Source of the DNA: an uncultured Desulfobacter sp. | GTDB lineage: Bacteria; Desulfobacterota; Desulfobacteria; Desulfobacterales; Desulfobacteraceae | Direction: 5' to 3' | NCBI RefSeq assembly: GCF_963677125.1 | Contig: NZ_OY781882.1 | Coordinates: 194,501-258,500, forward strand | DNA: 64,000 bases | Shown: in pieces, positions 1 to 9,005 of the stretch | Layout: each line of letters opens with the position of its first letter | Numbering within the stretch: the first letter of the stretch is position 1 | The notes under the pieces: generated by a model | The model's input: only the letters and a program-made list of their open reading frames with translations | Database searches by the model: none | What the model was told of the DNA's origin: nothing | Program-made: the position numbers and the translations under genes

Positions 1-1014
1 GCGACCGTGTATTTTGGGGGCGGAACGCCGTCTTTACTTGAGCCGCGGGATCTCGAAAATATTCTGCAGGCCCTGGACAACGCCTTTGGTCTTTGCCGCA
101 AGACTGAAATCACACTTGAAGCCAATCCCGGTACCCTGGATGAGATCCGTGTAAAATCGTTTCAACGTCTGGGGATTAATCGTGTAAGCCTTGGTGTTCA
201 ATCATTTGATCCGGGGCAGCTCTCTCTTTTGGGGCGCATCCATTCAGCAGATGATACCGTTAATGCTGTGGAAAAGGTCCGTGCTTGCGGTATTGACAAT
301 ATCAGTCTGGATTTGATTTACGGTCTTCCCGGTCAGAGCGGCGCCCACCTGATCCGGGAGCTTGAAGCGGCCTTGAATCTTAATCCCGCACATCTTTCCT
401 GTTATATGCTCACGTTAGAACCGGGCACGGCAATGCATGCCATGTATGAACGGGATAAATTTTCACCCATGGCACAATCCGATCAAGTCGATCTGTTCTG
501 TGTGGCTGCCAAATATCTAAAAGCCCGTGCATGGGATCATTATGAAGTATCCAATTTTGCAAAGCATACTTCTCTTCGTTCCGTGCACAACCGTGCATAC
601 TGGCAGATGGTGCCCTACCATGGATTCGGGCCGGCCGCCCATTCTTATGCTGTAGAATCCAAAGCAGATGGATCCATAGAATGTCAACGGTCATGGAATG
701 CACCGGATCTGGATGGATACATCAAATTTTTGAAAACAGGCAACTTGCCTGCATCCGACAGTGAAACCCTTACCCTGGAACAGCGGCAGATGGAATATGT
801 CATGGTGGGGCTGCGAACGTCTATGGGCCTTGATATCAGAACCGGGCAAAATCTGTGGCAAAACCGGTTTTTAACCGAGTTTCAACCCTTGATGGATAAC
901 CTTGAAGATAAAGGATTTGCCCGATTCCAGGATGCCGGGCAACGATTTGTTTTGACACTTGACGGATGGATGCGCCTGGACAGTATTGTTGCCTCTTTTG
1001 TTGAACGCATATGA
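1..1014 (+). CDS. hemW: HemW-like radical SAM protein (5' end outside window)
   Basis: The reading frame is open from the first base, so the N-terminus, including the CxxxCxxC radical SAM cluster motif, lies before the window. The visible 337 residues begin with the YFGGGTPSLL stretch typical of the HemN/HemW family, followed by LEANPGT, RVSLGVQSF and LDLIYGLPGQ, which shape the SAM site, and a C-terminal HemN domain with VGLRTSMGLD. The family contains oxygen-independent coproporphyrinogen oxidases (HemN) and the heme chaperone HemW. The short C-terminal part and the RVSLGVQSF and GLPGQ forms favour HemW, which transfers heme rather than making it. It converges on selB with a 3-bp gap, so the two genes share a 3' boundary. 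The assignment to HemW rather than HemN is inference because the diagnostic N-terminus is missing. Confidence 0.9.
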   Translation, partial: ATVYFGGGTPSLLEPRDLENILQALDNAFGLCRKTEITLEANPGTLDEIRVKSFQRLGINRVSLGVQSFDPGQLSLLGRIHSADDTVNAVEKVRACGIDNISLDLIYGLPGQSGAHLIRELEAALNLNPAHLSCYMLTLEPGTAMHAMYERDKFSPMAQSDQVDLFCVAAKYLKARAWDHYEVSNFAKHTSLRSVHNRAYWQMVPYHGFGPAAHSYAVESKADGSIECQRSWNAPDLDGYIKFLKTGNLPASDSETLTLEQRQMEYVMVGLRTSMGLDIRTGQNLWQNRFLTEFQPLMDNLEDKGFARFQDAGQRFVLTLDGWMRLDSIVASFVERI

Positions 1015-1017
1015 TGA

Positions 1018-2934
1018 TCAGGTCAGTTTTTTCCTTAACTGCCGGTGGTCTTCAACCCGTATGGTCAGGTGTATGGCGTCAAAGTATTCAATCAGAGGGA
1101 TGATATATTTTCTTGAAATGCCAATCATTTCTTTGAATTGGGGTGTGGTGATCTTTTCATTGGCTTTGAGAAATTCAATGAGTTTTGTTTCAAGATCACT
1201 GACAACATCGGCGTCAAAAAAAAGATCGTCTTTTGTTTTGACCACCTGTTTTTCATCAATGAGCATCCGCATTACATCCTTGCCTGTTTTCTGGTCTATC
1301 TCCAGGTCCTGGCATATGGTGCGGAAAAAGGGTGGGGTCAGGCCGGATTTTTTATAGATATCAGCAATTTTTTCTTTGATTTCATGCTGGTCTACCTGCA
1401 GGGCCACCTTGAATCCTGAAAGTTTCACAAGGTTTTTGTCCAGAACAATGAGGTTATCCTTTTCCAGGCGGTTAAACAGGATGTTGAAAAAACGGGCATC
1501 ATCCACATATTGAAATTTGGATTTCAACTCCTGGGCGGGCATGCCTTCTTTTAGGGGGTTTTCCTGGTGGTAGGCGGTCAGCCGTTCCAGTACTTTTTCC
1601 TTAAATTCATCAAAAACAGAGCCGTGGACATAGATCTGCTTCTCCTTGTCCGTGAGGACTGCTTCCTGTTGTGCAAGCATCTTCTGCAAGGCGGCTGCCA
1701 GTTTTTTATCCGGCACATTGGTCATGACCCGCAACTCATTTATGGTCAGCCCGGAATATCCTTTGATGGATAGAAAAAAGGCAATGGTTTTTTCATCATC
1801 CTGTTCAACAAGATCGGCAAGTCCTTCAATGATGGCCTTGTCCTTAAGCTTGTATTTCTGGGACACCGGGTTGAGGATGGCACCGCCCCCGATGGTTCTG
1901 ACAGGGGAATAGGATCGGATAACATATCTGTCATCCTTGATACAGCAGACCGGGGATTCCAGGCGGAACTGAACCGGTGCCGTCTCCCCGGGCAAAAGTG
2001 TTTCCCTGTCCAGCAGGACCATATAGCCGAGTATTTCACTTGTGCCTGAATGAAACCGTACCCGTGTCCGGGCCTTGGCAGGCTTGGCATTGCTTTTCAG
2101 GTAATGGAACTGTGCATCCACCATATAGCTTTCGATCAAAGCCCCCGGCGTGGAGAGTACATCGCCTCTGAATACGGCTTCCCGGTCAAGACCCTGGAAA
2201 TTGATGGCTGTCCGGGTACCGGCCACGGCAGTCTCCACCGAACTGGAATGCACCTGCAGCCCCCGTACCTTTGATGTGATTTTTCTTGGAAACACCATGA
2301 TATCCTGGCCCACACTCACCTGGCCTGAAATCAGGGTCCCGGTGATGACCGTACCGAACCCTTTCATGGAAAATACCCGGTCCACGGGCAGCCGGAAAAT
2401 GGAAGAAAATTTCCTGGGCGGGATTTGTGTGCATATCTGTTCAAGGGTGGTTAAAAAGTCGTCCAGCCCCTGGCCTGTGGCAGAAGATACAGGTACGATG
2501 GGCTTATCTTCAAGGAAGGTGTCCAAAATAAAATCCTGGATATCGTCCATGGCCAGTTCCAGCAGGTCTTCATCCACAAGATCTGTTTTGGTCAGGGCGA
2601 TCATGCCGTGGCTGATGCCCATGAGATTGCAGATCTCCATGTGCTCCCGGGTTTGGGGCATGACGCCTTCATCTGCCGCAATGACCATGACCACCACATC
2701 GATGCCCGAAGATCCGGCCACCATGTTTTTCACAAATTTTTCATGACCGGGCATATCCACGATGCCGACGTGCTGCCCGTTGGGAAGATCCAGGGAGGCA
2801 AACCCGAGTTCTATGGTGATGCCGCGTTCTTTTTCTTCTTTGAGACGATCCGTTTCAATGCCTGTCAATGCCTTGATCAGGCTGGTTTTTCCATGATCAA
2901 TGTGTCCTGCTGTTCCCAGAATTATATTGTCCAC
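1018..2934 (-). CDS. selB: Selenocysteine-specific translation elongation factor SelB
   Basis: SelB is the EF-Tu-like GTPase that brings Sec-tRNA to UGA codons followed by a SECIS hairpin. The 638-residue protein has the P-loop GHIDHGKT at residues 10-17, the switch region GITIELGFA near 38-46, DMPGH at 60-64 and TKTD at 115-118. EF-Tu-like beta-barrel domains follow, and a long C-terminal half of winged-helix repeats fits the SECIS-binding part; the length is normal for SelB. The start is GTG, chosen because GTG-GAC begins the conserved NIILGTAGHIDHG block; the ribosome site (CAGG) is weak. A small membrane-protein gene ends 13 bp upstream on the same strand, so translation may be coupled. 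Its presence implies that the genome encodes selenoproteins, although none is evident in this window. Confidence 0.97.
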   Translation of the reverse strand: MDNIILGTAGHIDHGKTSLIKALTGIETDRLKEEKERGITIELGFASLDLPNGQHVGIVDMPGHEKFVKNMVAGSSGIDVVVMVIAADEGVMPQTREHMEICNLMGISHGMIALTKTDLVDEDLLELAMDDIQDFILDTFLEDKPIVPVSSATGQGLDDFLTTLEQICTQIPPRKFSSIFRLPVDRVFSMKGFGTVITGTLISGQVSVGQDIMVFPRKITSKVRGLQVHSSSVETAVAGTRTAINFQGLDREAVFRGDVLSTPGALIESYMVDAQFHYLKSNAKPAKARTRVRFHSGTSEILGYMVLLDRETLLPGETAPVQFRLESPVCCIKDDRYVIRSYSPVRTIGGGAILNPVSQKYKLKDKAIIEGLADLVEQDDEKTIAFFLSIKGYSGLTINELRVMTNVPDKKLAAALQKMLAQQEAVLTDKEKQIYVHGSVFDEFKEKVLERLTAYHQENPLKEGMPAQELKSKFQYVDDARFFNILFNRLEKDNLIVLDKNLVKLSGFKVALQVDQHEIKEKIADIYKKSGLTPPFFRTICQDLEIDQKTGKDVMRMLIDEKQVVKTKDDLFFDADVVSDLETKLIEFLKANEKITTPQFKEMIGISRKYIIPLIEYFDAIHLTIRVEDHRQLRKKLT

Positions 2935-2947
2935 AAATGCCTGCCTG

Positions 2948-3124
2948 TTACCCTTTTAATTTTCTGTAATAGCTCATGCCATATGCCAGGGCCACAAGAA
3001 CGATGCCTGTGGCAACACCATGGTATATGCCCCAATCCGGCTTGAACAACCGGGTAAGGATGATTCCGAATGCCAGGCCCAGAATCAAACGTATGGTAAA
3101 AATAATCAGTGTATTCATATTCAT
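2948..3124 (-). CDS. Small (58-residue) two-helix membrane protein upstream of selB
   Basis: A short frame runs from ATG at 3124 to TAA at 2948. The product starts MNMNTLIIF and has two hydrophobic stretches, at about residues 5-24 and 34-50, separated by a short charged turn (RLFKPDWG); it ends in a basic tail (YYRKLKG). This is the shape of a small helical-hairpin inner-membrane protein. It ends 13 bp before the selB start on the same strand, so the two may be co-transcribed. The ATG at 3118 is an equally possible start. I do not recognise a family. The support is the clean hydrophobicity pattern, the position in an otherwise empty gap and the tight spacing to selB. Confidence 0.6.
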   Translation of the reverse strand: MNMNTLIIFTIRLILGLAFGIILTRLFKPDWGIYHGVATGIVLVALAYGMSYYRKLKG

Positions 3125-3165
3125 CTTATGTTAATCGCCCTGTTACGTGTTTTTATCACTCGATG

Positions 3166-3290
3166 TCAAATCTTTGTTAATCTGCCCAACTTCAGCTTTG
3201 GAAAAATTTTTAATCCTCAAAATATATTGTATATTCCTCCGGTTAAAAATTGTTTGCGCCTTGAATTTGAACAAATTCCCTAAAAATTTG
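3166..3290 (+). mobile_element. Degraded copy of the 143-bp palindromic repeat (family A)
   Basis: The segment around 3210-3285 can be aligned with the family A copies at 18550 and 53997: AATCCTC, then an A/T-rich block, CCGGTTAAAA and GCGCCTTG occur in the same order and spacing. The ends are eroded and no flanking direct repeat can be recognised, so the boundaries are approximate. It lies between the small membrane-protein gene and tRNA-His. Confidence 0.6.
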
Positions 3291-3396
3291 ATTATCGAGT
3301 ATCAGTAACTAACCAAAGTATTGATAATAATCAAAGGGGCAGGGCAGGTCAATGCCAATGTGAAACTCAAAAATTTATCAATAATGCAAAAAATGC

Positions 3397-3425
3397 TTGA
3401 AAAAGAAAAACAGTTCTGATAGTTA
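3397..3425 (+). promoter_or_regulatory. Possible sigma-70 promoter of tRNA-His
   Basis: TTGAAA at 3397-3402 and TAGTTA at 3420-3425 are separated by 17 bp and end 16 bp before the tRNA. The -35 is good and the -10 is weak; position is the main support. Confidence 0.4.
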
Positions 3426-3441
3426 TGCAGAGTTTTTTCGT

Positions 3442-3518
3442 GGTGGGTGTAGCTCAGTTGGTAGAGCACCAGGTTGTGGCCCTGGTTGCCGCCGGTTCAA
3501 TCCCGGTCACTCACCCCA
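3442..3518 (+). tRNA. tRNA-His (GTG anticodon)
   Basis: The sequence folds as a complete cloverleaf. The acceptor GTGGGTG (3443-3449) pairs with CACTCAC (3508-3514), there is a D-arm starting AGCTCAGTTGG, an anticodon stem CAGG/CCTG around TTGTGGC giving anticodon GTG, and a T-arm with loop TTCAATC. CCA is encoded at 3516-3518. The G at 3442 can serve as the extra G(-1) that is the identity element of tRNA-His and would pair with the discriminator C at 3515; that base is included in the coordinates. Confidence 0.97.
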
Positions 3519-3531
3519 TAAAGATTATAAA

Positions 3532-3557
3532 AGCAGCCTGTCGGCTGCTTTTTTTTA
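3532..3557 (+). terminator. Rho-independent terminator after tRNA-His
   Basis: AGCAGCC (3532-3538), a 4-base loop and GGCTGCT (3543-3549) form a perfect 7-bp stem followed by a run of seven or more T. It closes the tRNA transcript 13 bp after CCA. Confidence 0.9.
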
Positions 3558-3585
3558 TTGGTGAAAGCCTAAGGCCATTTATGGT

Positions 3586-4404
3586 TTATATGTTGTGGAA
3601 TGGATTAACGGCATGATGGTCGTCGGTTTTTTTATGAACGTTTATAATAACTTCTTTAACACCTTCGATATTTTCAGCAATAGTTCTTATTTCATTTCCC
3701 ATGGAAGCTTCCGGGTCACCGATATTTACAACGCCGTCATCGGCCGTAACAATGCTTTTCGGGGATAATTTTACAAGAGCGGCATGGACTTTTGCGGCAA
3801 GAAGGGCATCATCAAGGATTTTTTCTGATTCGGGTGTAGTTTGAAAGTTGGGTTTTCGAACCGTCCCGCAGATCAGGTCTGCTGCATCCTCAACTGAGAG
3901 GCTTTTTATGTTGATGACCATATCATAAAGTTTACTGTCCCACGTATCAATTCCGTATAGTCTCAGGCCCCATTTTCTTCGCTCATCATCATCTTTTTTT
4001 AAAATATAACGTGCTTTTTCTTCGGAAATGTTTTCCCGCCTGACTTCTTCTTTCACACGTTCTTCTATATCGGATATGATCCTGATTTTCAGGACATTGG
4101 GAAGATCCGGCAAAAAATAATGACCCGCCAGGCCGTGATAAACTACATTGTCTTTGCGGATATGCTGCAGAAGTGATTTGCGGACATAACTTACATAGCG
4201 TTCCCTGCCGTGGGTGTATCTTTCAAGAACGGACGGTGCGTCATGAAGCGCCCTGACCAGTCTGATCTCTGGAATGTTAAATTCTTCAGATGCTTCCAGC
4301 AGAATATCACGGGAAATACATTCATACCCCAGTTCGGAGGCTACCTTTTCAGCAACTTCCTTTCCGCGACTGTAAGAACCTCTTGAGATGGTGATAACGG
4401 ACAT
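3586..4404 (-). CDS. Cytidylate-kinase-like protein with C-terminal BON-like domain
   Basis: The 272-residue product starts at the ATG at 4404, which has a strong AAGGAGG ribosome site; the frame continues open upstream but without such a signal. Residues 1-180 resemble the cytidylate-kinase-like family: an N-terminal ITISRGSYSRGKEVA loop in the P-loop position, GYECISRDIL, RDE/RRE-rich lid sequences (VRRENISEEKARYI) and a YDMVINIKSLSVEDAADLI ending. The P-loop is not a classical GxxxxGKS/T, so kinase activity is uncertain. The last 75 residues (EKILDDALLAAKVHAAL onward, with VTADDGVVNIG) look like a BON domain, a module usually found in periplasmic or membrane-associated proteins. The combination suggests a nucleotide-binding sensor rather than a housekeeping Cmk. 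It converges on tRNA-His. Confidence 0.8.
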   Translation of the reverse strand: MSVITISRGSYSRGKEVAEKVASELGYECISRDILLEASEEFNIPEIRLVRALHDAPSVLERYTHGRERYVSYVRKSLLQHIRKDNVVYHGLAGHYFLPDLPNVLKIRIISDIEERVKEEVRRENISEEKARYILKKDDDERRKWGLRLYGIDTWDSKLYDMVINIKSLSVEDAADLICGTVRKPNFQTTPESEKILDDALLAAKVHAALVKLSPKSIVTADDGVVNIGDPEASMGNEIRTIAENIEGVKEVIINVHKKTDDHHAVNPFHNI

Positions 4405-4978
4405 TGTAACCTCCTTCTTTTGGCAATGTTTTGATGGACTCAGGCCGTTTTTATTATTAATCAGGCAGTCCTGTGTAAAGAAAAAGCATTGAACACGTAT
4501 CGGAAATCCGACCACAAAATTTTATATATATCATTTATCCTAAATGAAGGGGCTAAAAATTCAAGGTAAAAACCCCCGTTGCAAATCATAACAGCAGAGG
4601 TGTTTCCTGCAATGGTAGCATATTGTCCATGATATCAACATGTTTTTGAGAATTTGAATGTGTTTGTATTTCAGAATGAAACGGCCTTTTGTTATCACAA
4701 ACCAGGCGATTGGCTGCTTTTGGATCGCTGTAAGCGCTTATGGACGAGCGGTAGAGAAGAAAATTAAGGGGTCTGCATGGGCTGGTATATAAAATGCTAA
4801 TATGTTTTTTTATTTGATTTTTTATATTTGGTGTTTTCCATAAACTCCCATCACGGGTTTTTAAAAATAACATCCATGGGTGGCTGGATCTATCGACGTC
4901 AATGCTCAGTCCGCAACGGATGTTGTTAAAGATTCGTGTAGATTACACAGACTTTTTTAGAAAACAGAAAGGGGTAAG
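4405..4978. other. Gene-poor gap of 574 bp
   Basis: This divergent intergenic region holds the upstream sequences of the kinase-like gene (leftward) and of the UspA-like gene (rightward). It is A/T-rich. A 95-codon leftward frame at 4586-4873 has no ribosome site and no protein-like composition, and I do not call it. No RNA gene or clear repeat was seen. Confidence 0.5.
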
Positions 4979-5470
4979 ATGAAGCAGATACTGCTTGCCA
5001 TTGACGGAAATGTTCCCTCCCGTCCCATTTTTAAATATGCTGCTGATCTGTGTATACATATCAGCGCCCGGCTGTGTATTCTTCAGTTTATAAAAAATAG
5101 AAAGGGCAGTTCGTTTAGCAAAGATTGTGCAAATTATCCGAAAAATATGGACGGTACAATCAGGGATATTCAAATAGGGGGTATTGATAGGTCCGGCCAG
5201 AAGGACAAACGCCTTGCCGGAATCTCCGGACCATTGAAAAAAATGCTTAGAACACCGAACTGTCCGGTGCCATATTCAGTCGCACTGAGTGCCGGCAGCC
5301 CTGAAAATGTTTTATCCGGGTACATTGATTCCCACCATGATATTGTTCTTGCCGTATTTGATCCATCCCATGACCATGCACCTGCATTTGCCCGGATCAA
5401 AGAACTGAAAGAAAGTTTGGGGGTTCCCCTGGTGGTAGTTGATCCCAGCGGCAACCAGAAAACACATTAA
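4979..5470 (+). CDS. UspA-family universal stress protein-like
   Basis: The 163-residue product begins MKQILLAIDGNVPSRP, matching the first beta strand and loop of universal stress proteins, and ends with LGVPLVVVDPS, matching the last strand. The middle (residues 45-100) is poorly conserved and rich in K, S and N. The usual nucleotide-binding signature G-x2-G-x9-G-S is absent; the equivalent segment reads HDIVLAVFDPSHDH. It is therefore probably a non-ATP-binding member. A GAAAGGGGTAAG ribosome site lies directly before the ATG. It converges on yhaN with a 22-bp gap. The physiological role is unknown. Confidence 0.75.
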   Translation: MKQILLAIDGNVPSRPIFKYAADLCIHISARLCILQFIKNRKGSSFSKDCANYPKNMDGTIRDIQIGGIDRSGQKDKRLAGISGPLKKMLRTPNCPVPYSVALSAGSPENVLSGYIDSHHDIVLAVFDPSHDHAPAFARIKELKESLGVPLVVVDPSGNQKTH

Positions 5471-5492
5471 AGGAGTTGATTCTTTTAATACG

Positions 5493-8400
5493 TTAAGAAA
5501 GCCTGTGTTCAAAAATCATAGTACTTTCATTACAGTTGTTTGCCAATTCCAATACCCGTCGGTGGTGGGTGAAAAGCAGCACTTGAATGTTTGTTGATAA
5601 TTGGGCCAGCACTTCCAGGCAGACACGGGTTCGATCATCGTCAAACCCGATAAGGATATCATCTACAACAAAGGGCATGGGCTCCTCCCTTTTTATATGC
5701 TGCTCAAGGGTCGCCAGGCGCAGGGCAAGATATAGTTGGTCCCGGGACCCTTCGCTCATGCCGGCTATGGCCACCTCGTGATTGTCCGGTCGTACCCCAA
5801 GCAGCATTGGCTTTCCTGACGAATCAAGTTCGTCTCTCAGGTGGGCATACGACCCCAATGTCAGCTTGGAAAATAATTCACCTGCTCTGCCTAACACAGG
5901 CGCCTGGTTTTGTTTTCTGTAGTTTTCTATCTGCTGTTCAAGGATGAGTGCACCGATCTGGAAACGCAGGTAGTGTTCAGCATATTGCGCTATGCCGGCC
6001 AAGTGCTCTTCAGTTTGTGCCGACAGGTTGGCTGCCAACGCACTGCCATCTTTCTCGTCGATTTCATTTTGGATGGTCTGTCGCTGATCGCGTAGGTTGT
6101 CTCTTTGAAGTTGAAGCTCTTTTAGTGCAATGGATATTTTTTCAATTTCACCGTCCAGGGCGTCGATGTCACAATGGTTCAATTCTTCTTCCAGTTGTTC
6201 AATGCTCAGGCCGTCACCATTGCGATTGAGCTCCTGTTCAAGTGCTTCAATACTTTTGCGCAGCGCTCGTTTATGGTTTGATTTTTCACAGGCGTCGGAA
6301 AGTGCATCAATCGTCTCGACCCTGGCTTGTTTTTGTAAATCGATAAGCTTTTCCTGTGAATGACGGATGGTAATGTTGGTCTCTTTGAGTTCCTGCATTT
6401 TTTCATCAAGTTGATCTTTGATTTTGATTAAACTTGCCCGGGCTTCACGCGCAGCATTCAGATCTCGATGTAACCGCGCTGCAATGGTCACTGCATCCTG
6501 TTCGTCTGTTATGAATTTAATATGCTCAGCAAATTCATGAACTTTGTTGTGAAAGTCCTGCTTTACCTTGTCCATACCGTAAATTCTTTTGCCCAGCGCT
6601 TCAGACTCATCAAATTTCTGGAAGAACAACACCAGATTGTCGAATGTTTCTATGGCAGTTTCCGGGTGCATATCGGGGTTGAGACTTAAACCGTCTATTG
6701 CTGTTCTCCACTCATCGGACCATGCCATTAAATCATTTTTAACCGTTTTGAGATCATCCTGGGTTCGTTTTAGACGCATTTGAGACTCTTTCAGGGATGA
6801 CTCTATTTCGCGACGCTTGTCACGCGCGTCTTGTTCTTGTTCAAGTCGCTGTTCACACAATGAGAGCATGGCTTCAAGGCGCTTGTCTTGGGTTGTTTGC
6901 AGCGGATCAAATTGGGATATCTGATTTGAAATCAATTCCTTTAGTTGATCGTACGCGTCAGATAATTTTTTTTTATTGGCTGAAACAGCCTTTGCCGTTT
7001 GTATTTTTTCGATCACCCTTTCTGCTTTCAGCAGCCACTGTTTCATTTCCCGGGGGGTGCCGGCAATAATATTTAACGGCTTCCAAAGGTGACGCCACCT
7101 GATATTAAAATCAGCTTGCTCCTTTTTGAATTTTTCAACAACCCTGGACAGGTCATTGATTTGAGACGTAATGCCGGCAATTTTTGCTTCCATTTCCGCC
7201 CGTTTAACCACCTGATCTGCATTCATCCTCAGACGGTCTGATATATCATCGGCCTGCCGGATTTTTTTTTCATAAACCGATGGCAAATCTGACTTTTGTG
7301 AATATGTCAAAAGCGTGTCGCTGATATCCATTTGCCGGATATATTTTTGTTTTATTAGTTCCCATCCAAGATCTCGGTCTTTACGGCATGCCTCCAGGTC
7401 AGCGATCTGGGGGATATCTTCTTTTAAAAGCAGCGCGTTTAATTCCTGTTCAGTCTCTCTTTTTTCATATTCCAGTTCTTGTTTTTTACGAAATGCAGTT
7501 TTGGATTGTTCTAAGATCTCATCGTTTTCTTTTTCAAACCGGTCTATGGTCTCAAAAACCGGTAAAATCATAGACAGCAACGCGTCTGCACTGCCATGAT
7601 AGTTGCCTAATCTATCAAATTCATTTTTCCAGGCCGCGTTTTCCTGTGCGGCCTGTAGTGTCACATCTTCCAGACGTTGTTCAATGTCTCCTGCTTTACG
7701 TGCCAGGACAATAGATGCTTTTAACTGCGTTAAGTCAATTTGACTTTGCGAAATATCTTCCAATCTATGTTTAAGTGCTTTTTGTTCGTACAGCAGATCA
7801 TTTAGTGTGGCGTTTAATCCTGCCTGTTTTTGTACCAATAAGCTGTTTTTTTTAACCAATCCCAAGATCCATCTTTTATTGTTAAGAAGGGGCCTGAGTT
7901 CATCTGCGTCATCTAATCCCATGTCAGGCCGGATACCCTTTAACCGGTTTTCGGCCTCATTGCGCAACAATCGTCTTTTCCCATCCTGTCTGGGCCGGTC
8001 TTCAATTGTTTTTTCAACAGCACCAAGATTTTTGTAAAGCATCAGGATGGTATTTTCATTTTTAAGCAGATCTTCCCGGACACTCAAAGACATGGACTCT
8101 GTATTTAAGACGTTGATTTTGGCTTCCAGGCGTTCTTTTAAATTCAATGCATTTTGACGTGTGTCGGAGGCCGTCTTCTGCTGGTCTGCAAAATCGTGCG
8201 GCAGCAGCAGCACGGTGCCTAATTCTTCAATTTTTGTCAGATAGTTTCGACGTTGGGCCAGGGCGCCTTTAACACGATTGATTCTTTCCAGGCGGTTTTT
8301 TTGTTTATTTTTCTCACTAATCTTTTGTTCAATCGCGCTGATGTCGGTATTAAATTGTGATAGCTGTTGTTGCAGCGCTTTCCAGTTGGAAACGGGCAGG

Positions 8401-9005
8401 GTGGCTTCACGCATCCGTTTCTGGGTCTCTTTGTAATCTGAAATGGCTTTGTTTAATAGCGCCTTAGATCCCCGGGGTTTAAAGATATCCAACGCACTGT
8501 TCTGCATCTCCTCCAGAATTTTTCTAAGATTCGCAGTCCCCATAGCAGCACTGAATAACGCCTGGCCAAGATCCCCGGATTGCTCCAACAGTTCCTGACC
8601 ACCGGCAATTAACCGGCCATGGTCAATACCCCACAGTTTAGTGAACAAAGGCTCATCAATGCCGGCAGGAAGAAAGCGTGTGAGCCGATCTTCATCTAAA
8701 GGCGCGTTGCTGCCGTACTCAAGCAGGGTGTCCTTGTTTCCTTTTCTCCTGATAAATTCAAATTTTTGACCGTTTAAAAGCTGTAATTCTCCGCCTATCC
8801 GCAGCGTTGGATTGGCATGAAGAAAGTTGTCTTTGCTCCGGGTTTGAATGCCGAAGAGCCAACCAATCAACGCCCTTAATGATGTACTTTTCCCGGCTTC
8901 GTTATCTCCGTAAATAATATGTAATCCCAAATCACCCTCGGACAGGTCCAAGGATTTTTTTGTAAAGTGGCCGAAAGCCATGAAGTCGAGGCGGTTAATT
9001 CTCAT
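5493..9005 (-). CDS. yhaN: YhaN-like AAA ATPase (SbcC/Rad50-type)
   Basis: The 1170-residue protein has an ABC-type head split by a very long coiled coil, as in SbcC/Rad50. Residues 1-40 contain INRLDFMAFGHF and the Walker A GDNEAGKS at 33-40. The C-terminal lobe has the signature GMSEGSRDQLYLALRLATLEQ and a Walker B/D-loop region PFVVDDILIGFDD followed by LLFTHH. The middle about 850 residues are dominated by heptad-rich Gln/Glu/Lys/Leu segments. Its partner is the nuclease YhaO: the yhaO stop lies 11 bp inside yhaN, so the two are translated together. By analogy with SbcCD the pair would process DNA ends or hairpins in an ATP-dependent way in the cytoplasm; the exact substrate is not established for YhaNO. 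It is longer than many YhaN proteins owing to the coiled coil. Confidence 0.9.
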   Translation of the reverse strand: MRINRLDFMAFGHFTKKSLDLSEGDLGLHIIYGDNEAGKSTSLRALIGWLFGIQTRSKDNFLHANPTLRIGGELQLLNGQKFEFIRRKGNKDTLLEYGSNAPLDEDRLTRFLPAGIDEPLFTKLWGIDHGRLIAGGQELLEQSGDLGQALFSAAMGTANLRKILEEMQNSALDIFKPRGSKALLNKAISDYKETQKRMREATLPVSNWKALQQQLSQFNTDISAIEQKISEKNKQKNRLERINRVKGALAQRRNYLTKIEELGTVLLLPHDFADQQKTASDTRQNALNLKERLEAKINVLNTESMSLSVREDLLKNENTILMLYKNLGAVEKTIEDRPRQDGKRRLLRNEAENRLKGIRPDMGLDDADELRPLLNNKRWILGLVKKNSLLVQKQAGLNATLNDLLYEQKALKHRLEDISQSQIDLTQLKASIVLARKAGDIEQRLEDVTLQAAQENAAWKNEFDRLGNYHGSADALLSMILPVFETIDRFEKENDEILEQSKTAFRKKQELEYEKRETEQELNALLLKEDIPQIADLEACRKDRDLGWELIKQKYIRQMDISDTLLTYSQKSDLPSVYEKKIRQADDISDRLRMNADQVVKRAEMEAKIAGITSQINDLSRVVEKFKKEQADFNIRWRHLWKPLNIIAGTPREMKQWLLKAERVIEKIQTAKAVSANKKKLSDAYDQLKELISNQISQFDPLQTTQDKRLEAMLSLCEQRLEQEQDARDKRREIESSLKESQMRLKRTQDDLKTVKNDLMAWSDEWRTAIDGLSLNPDMHPETAIETFDNLVLFFQKFDESEALGKRIYGMDKVKQDFHNKVHEFAEHIKFITDEQDAVTIAARLHRDLNAAREARASLIKIKDQLDEKMQELKETNITIRHSQEKLIDLQKQARVETIDALSDACEKSNHKRALRKSIEALEQELNRNGDGLSIEQLEEELNHCDIDALDGEIEKISIALKELQLQRDNLRDQRQTIQNEIDEKDGSALAANLSAQTEEHLAGIAQYAEHYLRFQIGALILEQQIENYRKQNQAPVLGRAGELFSKLTLGSYAHLRDELDSSGKPMLLGVRPDNHEVAIAGMSEGSRDQLYLALRLATLEQHIKREEPMPFVVDDILIGFDDDRTRVCLEVLAQLSTNIQVLLFTHHRRVLELANNCNESTMIFEHRLS

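Noticed and set aside
4586..4873. 95-codon leftward frame in the gap after the kinase-like gene
   Set aside because: No ribosome site, low-complexity composition and no recognisable domain; it most likely occurs by chance in A/T-rich DNA.
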